Source of the DNA: DATKCJ01 sp035513275
Lineage (GTDB): Bacteria > Verrucomicrobiota > Verrucomicrobiia > Opitutales > Opitutaceae
NCBI GenBank assembly: GCA_035513275.1
Contig: DATKCJ010000285.1
Coordinates: 1 to 6,692, forward strand
Direction: 5' to 3'
DNA length: 6,692 nt
In this document: positions 6,188 to 6,692 of the stretch, piece after piece
Layout of the letters: each line of letters begins with the position of its first letter
Position numbering within the stretch: position 1 is the first letter of the stretch
The notes under the pieces: model-generated
Database searches by the model: none
What the model was told of the DNA's origin: nothing
The model's input: only the letters and a program-made list of their open reading frames with translations
Made by a program: the position numbers and the translations under genes

Positions 6188-6235
6188 GTAGGGCAGGTCT
6201 TCGACCTGCCGACGCGGGTCAAAGACCCGCGCTAC
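6188..6235. repeat. REP/BIME-like element: GTAG-hairpin, hairpin-CTAC
   Basis: GTAG (6188-6191) is followed by a perfect eight-base stem, GGCAGGTC (6192-6199) with GACCTGCC (6203-6210), and then by a second perfect stem, CGCGGGTC (6213-6220) with GACCCGCG (6224-6231), which ends in CTAC (6232-6235). The whole is a compact 48-base twin hairpin with mirrored GTAG ends. It lies between the convergent protease and xerC genes, six bases past the protease stop, and matches the layout of the element at 2670-2741 although the stems differ in sequence. It may also work as a two-way transcription stop or mRNA 3' end stabiliser. Confidence 0.65.
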
Positions 6236-6254
6236 TTTCAGACTTGCCGCCGCT

Positions 6255-6692
6255 TCACGCCCGCGGATGCGCCTTGTCATAGACGGCCTTCAGCCGCGCG
6301 ACGGTGACATGCGTGTAGATCTGAGTCGTCGCGAGCCGTGCGTGGCCGAGCAATTCCTGCACAAGCCTGAGGTCCGCTCCGCGATCCATCATGTGCGTGG
6401 CAAACGAGTGGCGCAGCTTGTGTGGAGTGAGGTCATGCGGCAGCCCGGCCGCTGCGAGGTGCCCCTTGAGCAAGCGCTGCACGTCGCGCGGTGTCACCCG
6501 CGTGCCGTCGCGCTCGACGATCACCGGATCCTTCGGACCGATCGCGGTGCAAAACTCGCGGATGAACTTCGAAAGCACCGAAGTTGCGACCGTGCCGATT
6601 GGACAGACGCGATCCTTGTCACCTTTGCCGTGCACGCGGACGGTGCCTCCGTCGAGATCGATGCGTCCATGATCGAGTCCGCACAGTTCGCT
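6255..6692 (-). CDS. xerC: Tyrosine recombinase XerC, C-terminal catalytic part (cut by window end)
   Basis: XerC, with XerD, resolves chromosome dimers at dif during cell division. The visible 145 residues are the C-terminal catalytic domain: SELCGL at the very edge (the first catalytic arginine, in RxSEL, would lie just outside), the GKGDKDR beta-hairpin with the catalytic lysine, HKLRHSFATHM (H-x-x-R), ELLGHA with the next histidine, and the nucleophile Tyr in TTQIYTHV. The ending VYDKAHPRA is typical of XerC rather than XerD or phage integrases. The frame is open to the window edge, so the N-terminal DNA-binding domain and start lie outside; full XerC proteins have about 300 residues. No truncation or frameshift is seen. 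All visible catalytic residues are intact, and nothing nearby suggests an integrated element. Confidence 0.93.
   Translation of the reverse strand, partial: SELCGLDHGRIDLDGGTVRVHGKGDKDRVCPIGTVATSVLSKFIREFCTAIGPKDPVIVERDGTRVTPRDVQRLLKGHLAAAGLPHDLTPHKLRHSFATHMMDRGADLRLVQELLGHARLATTQIYTHVTVARLKAVYDKAHPRA

Noticed and set aside
6255..6692. Integrase of a mobile element next to an attachment site
   Set aside because: The C-terminal sequence is typical of housekeeping XerC, there is no tRNA gene or other element gene beside it, and the adjacent repeat has GTAG ends like the element elsewhere in the window.

Overview
The window (6692 bases, GC-rich, densely coded) looks like chromosome from a Gram-negative-type bacterium. 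A secreted beta-propeller protein family that I associate mainly with Acidobacteriota, together with GTAG-headed palindromes in the gaps that I associate with Verrucomicrobiota-like genomes, points to one of these soil/freshwater phyla. That placement is an inference with low confidence; no rRNA or other marker gene is present.

Layout. Bases 2-2644 (+ strand) hold the end of an unrecognised protein, followed three bases later by a 757-residue secreted beta-propeller/fibronectin-like protein; the two look co-transcribed. A convergent gap (2645-2764) carries two GTAG-headed hairpins in mirror orientation. Bases 2765-5385 (- strand) form an arsenic-resistance operon transcribed arsR - arsC - acr3 - aquaporin. 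Its promoter and probable ArsR operator lie at 5389-5426, so close to arsR that the mRNA is predicted to be almost leaderless. Diverging from it is a 212-residue membrane-anchored protease of the S26 signal peptidase fold with a Ser-His (SipW/ER-type) active site and a coiled coil (5544-6182, +). A second convergent gap (6183-6254) holds another pair of GTAG...CTAC hairpins, and the window closes with the 3' two-thirds or less of a xerC tyrosine recombinase gene (- strand, cut by the window edge).

How the genes work together. In the ars operon, arsenate is reduced to arsenite by a thioredoxin-type ArsC. Arsenite releases the ArsR repressor and leaves the cell through the Acr3 carrier and, possibly, through the aquaporin. 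That channel lacks the arginine that normally follows the second NPA motif, so it is unlikely to be a plain water channel and may be an arsenic-linked AqpS-like channel. The most noteworthy items are this channel, the promoter/operator layout of arsR, the two mirror-image REP/BIME-like elements that fill both convergent gaps, and the unusual S26 protease. I see no clearly new multi-gene system; the propeller protein and its upstream partner are the least understood genes here.
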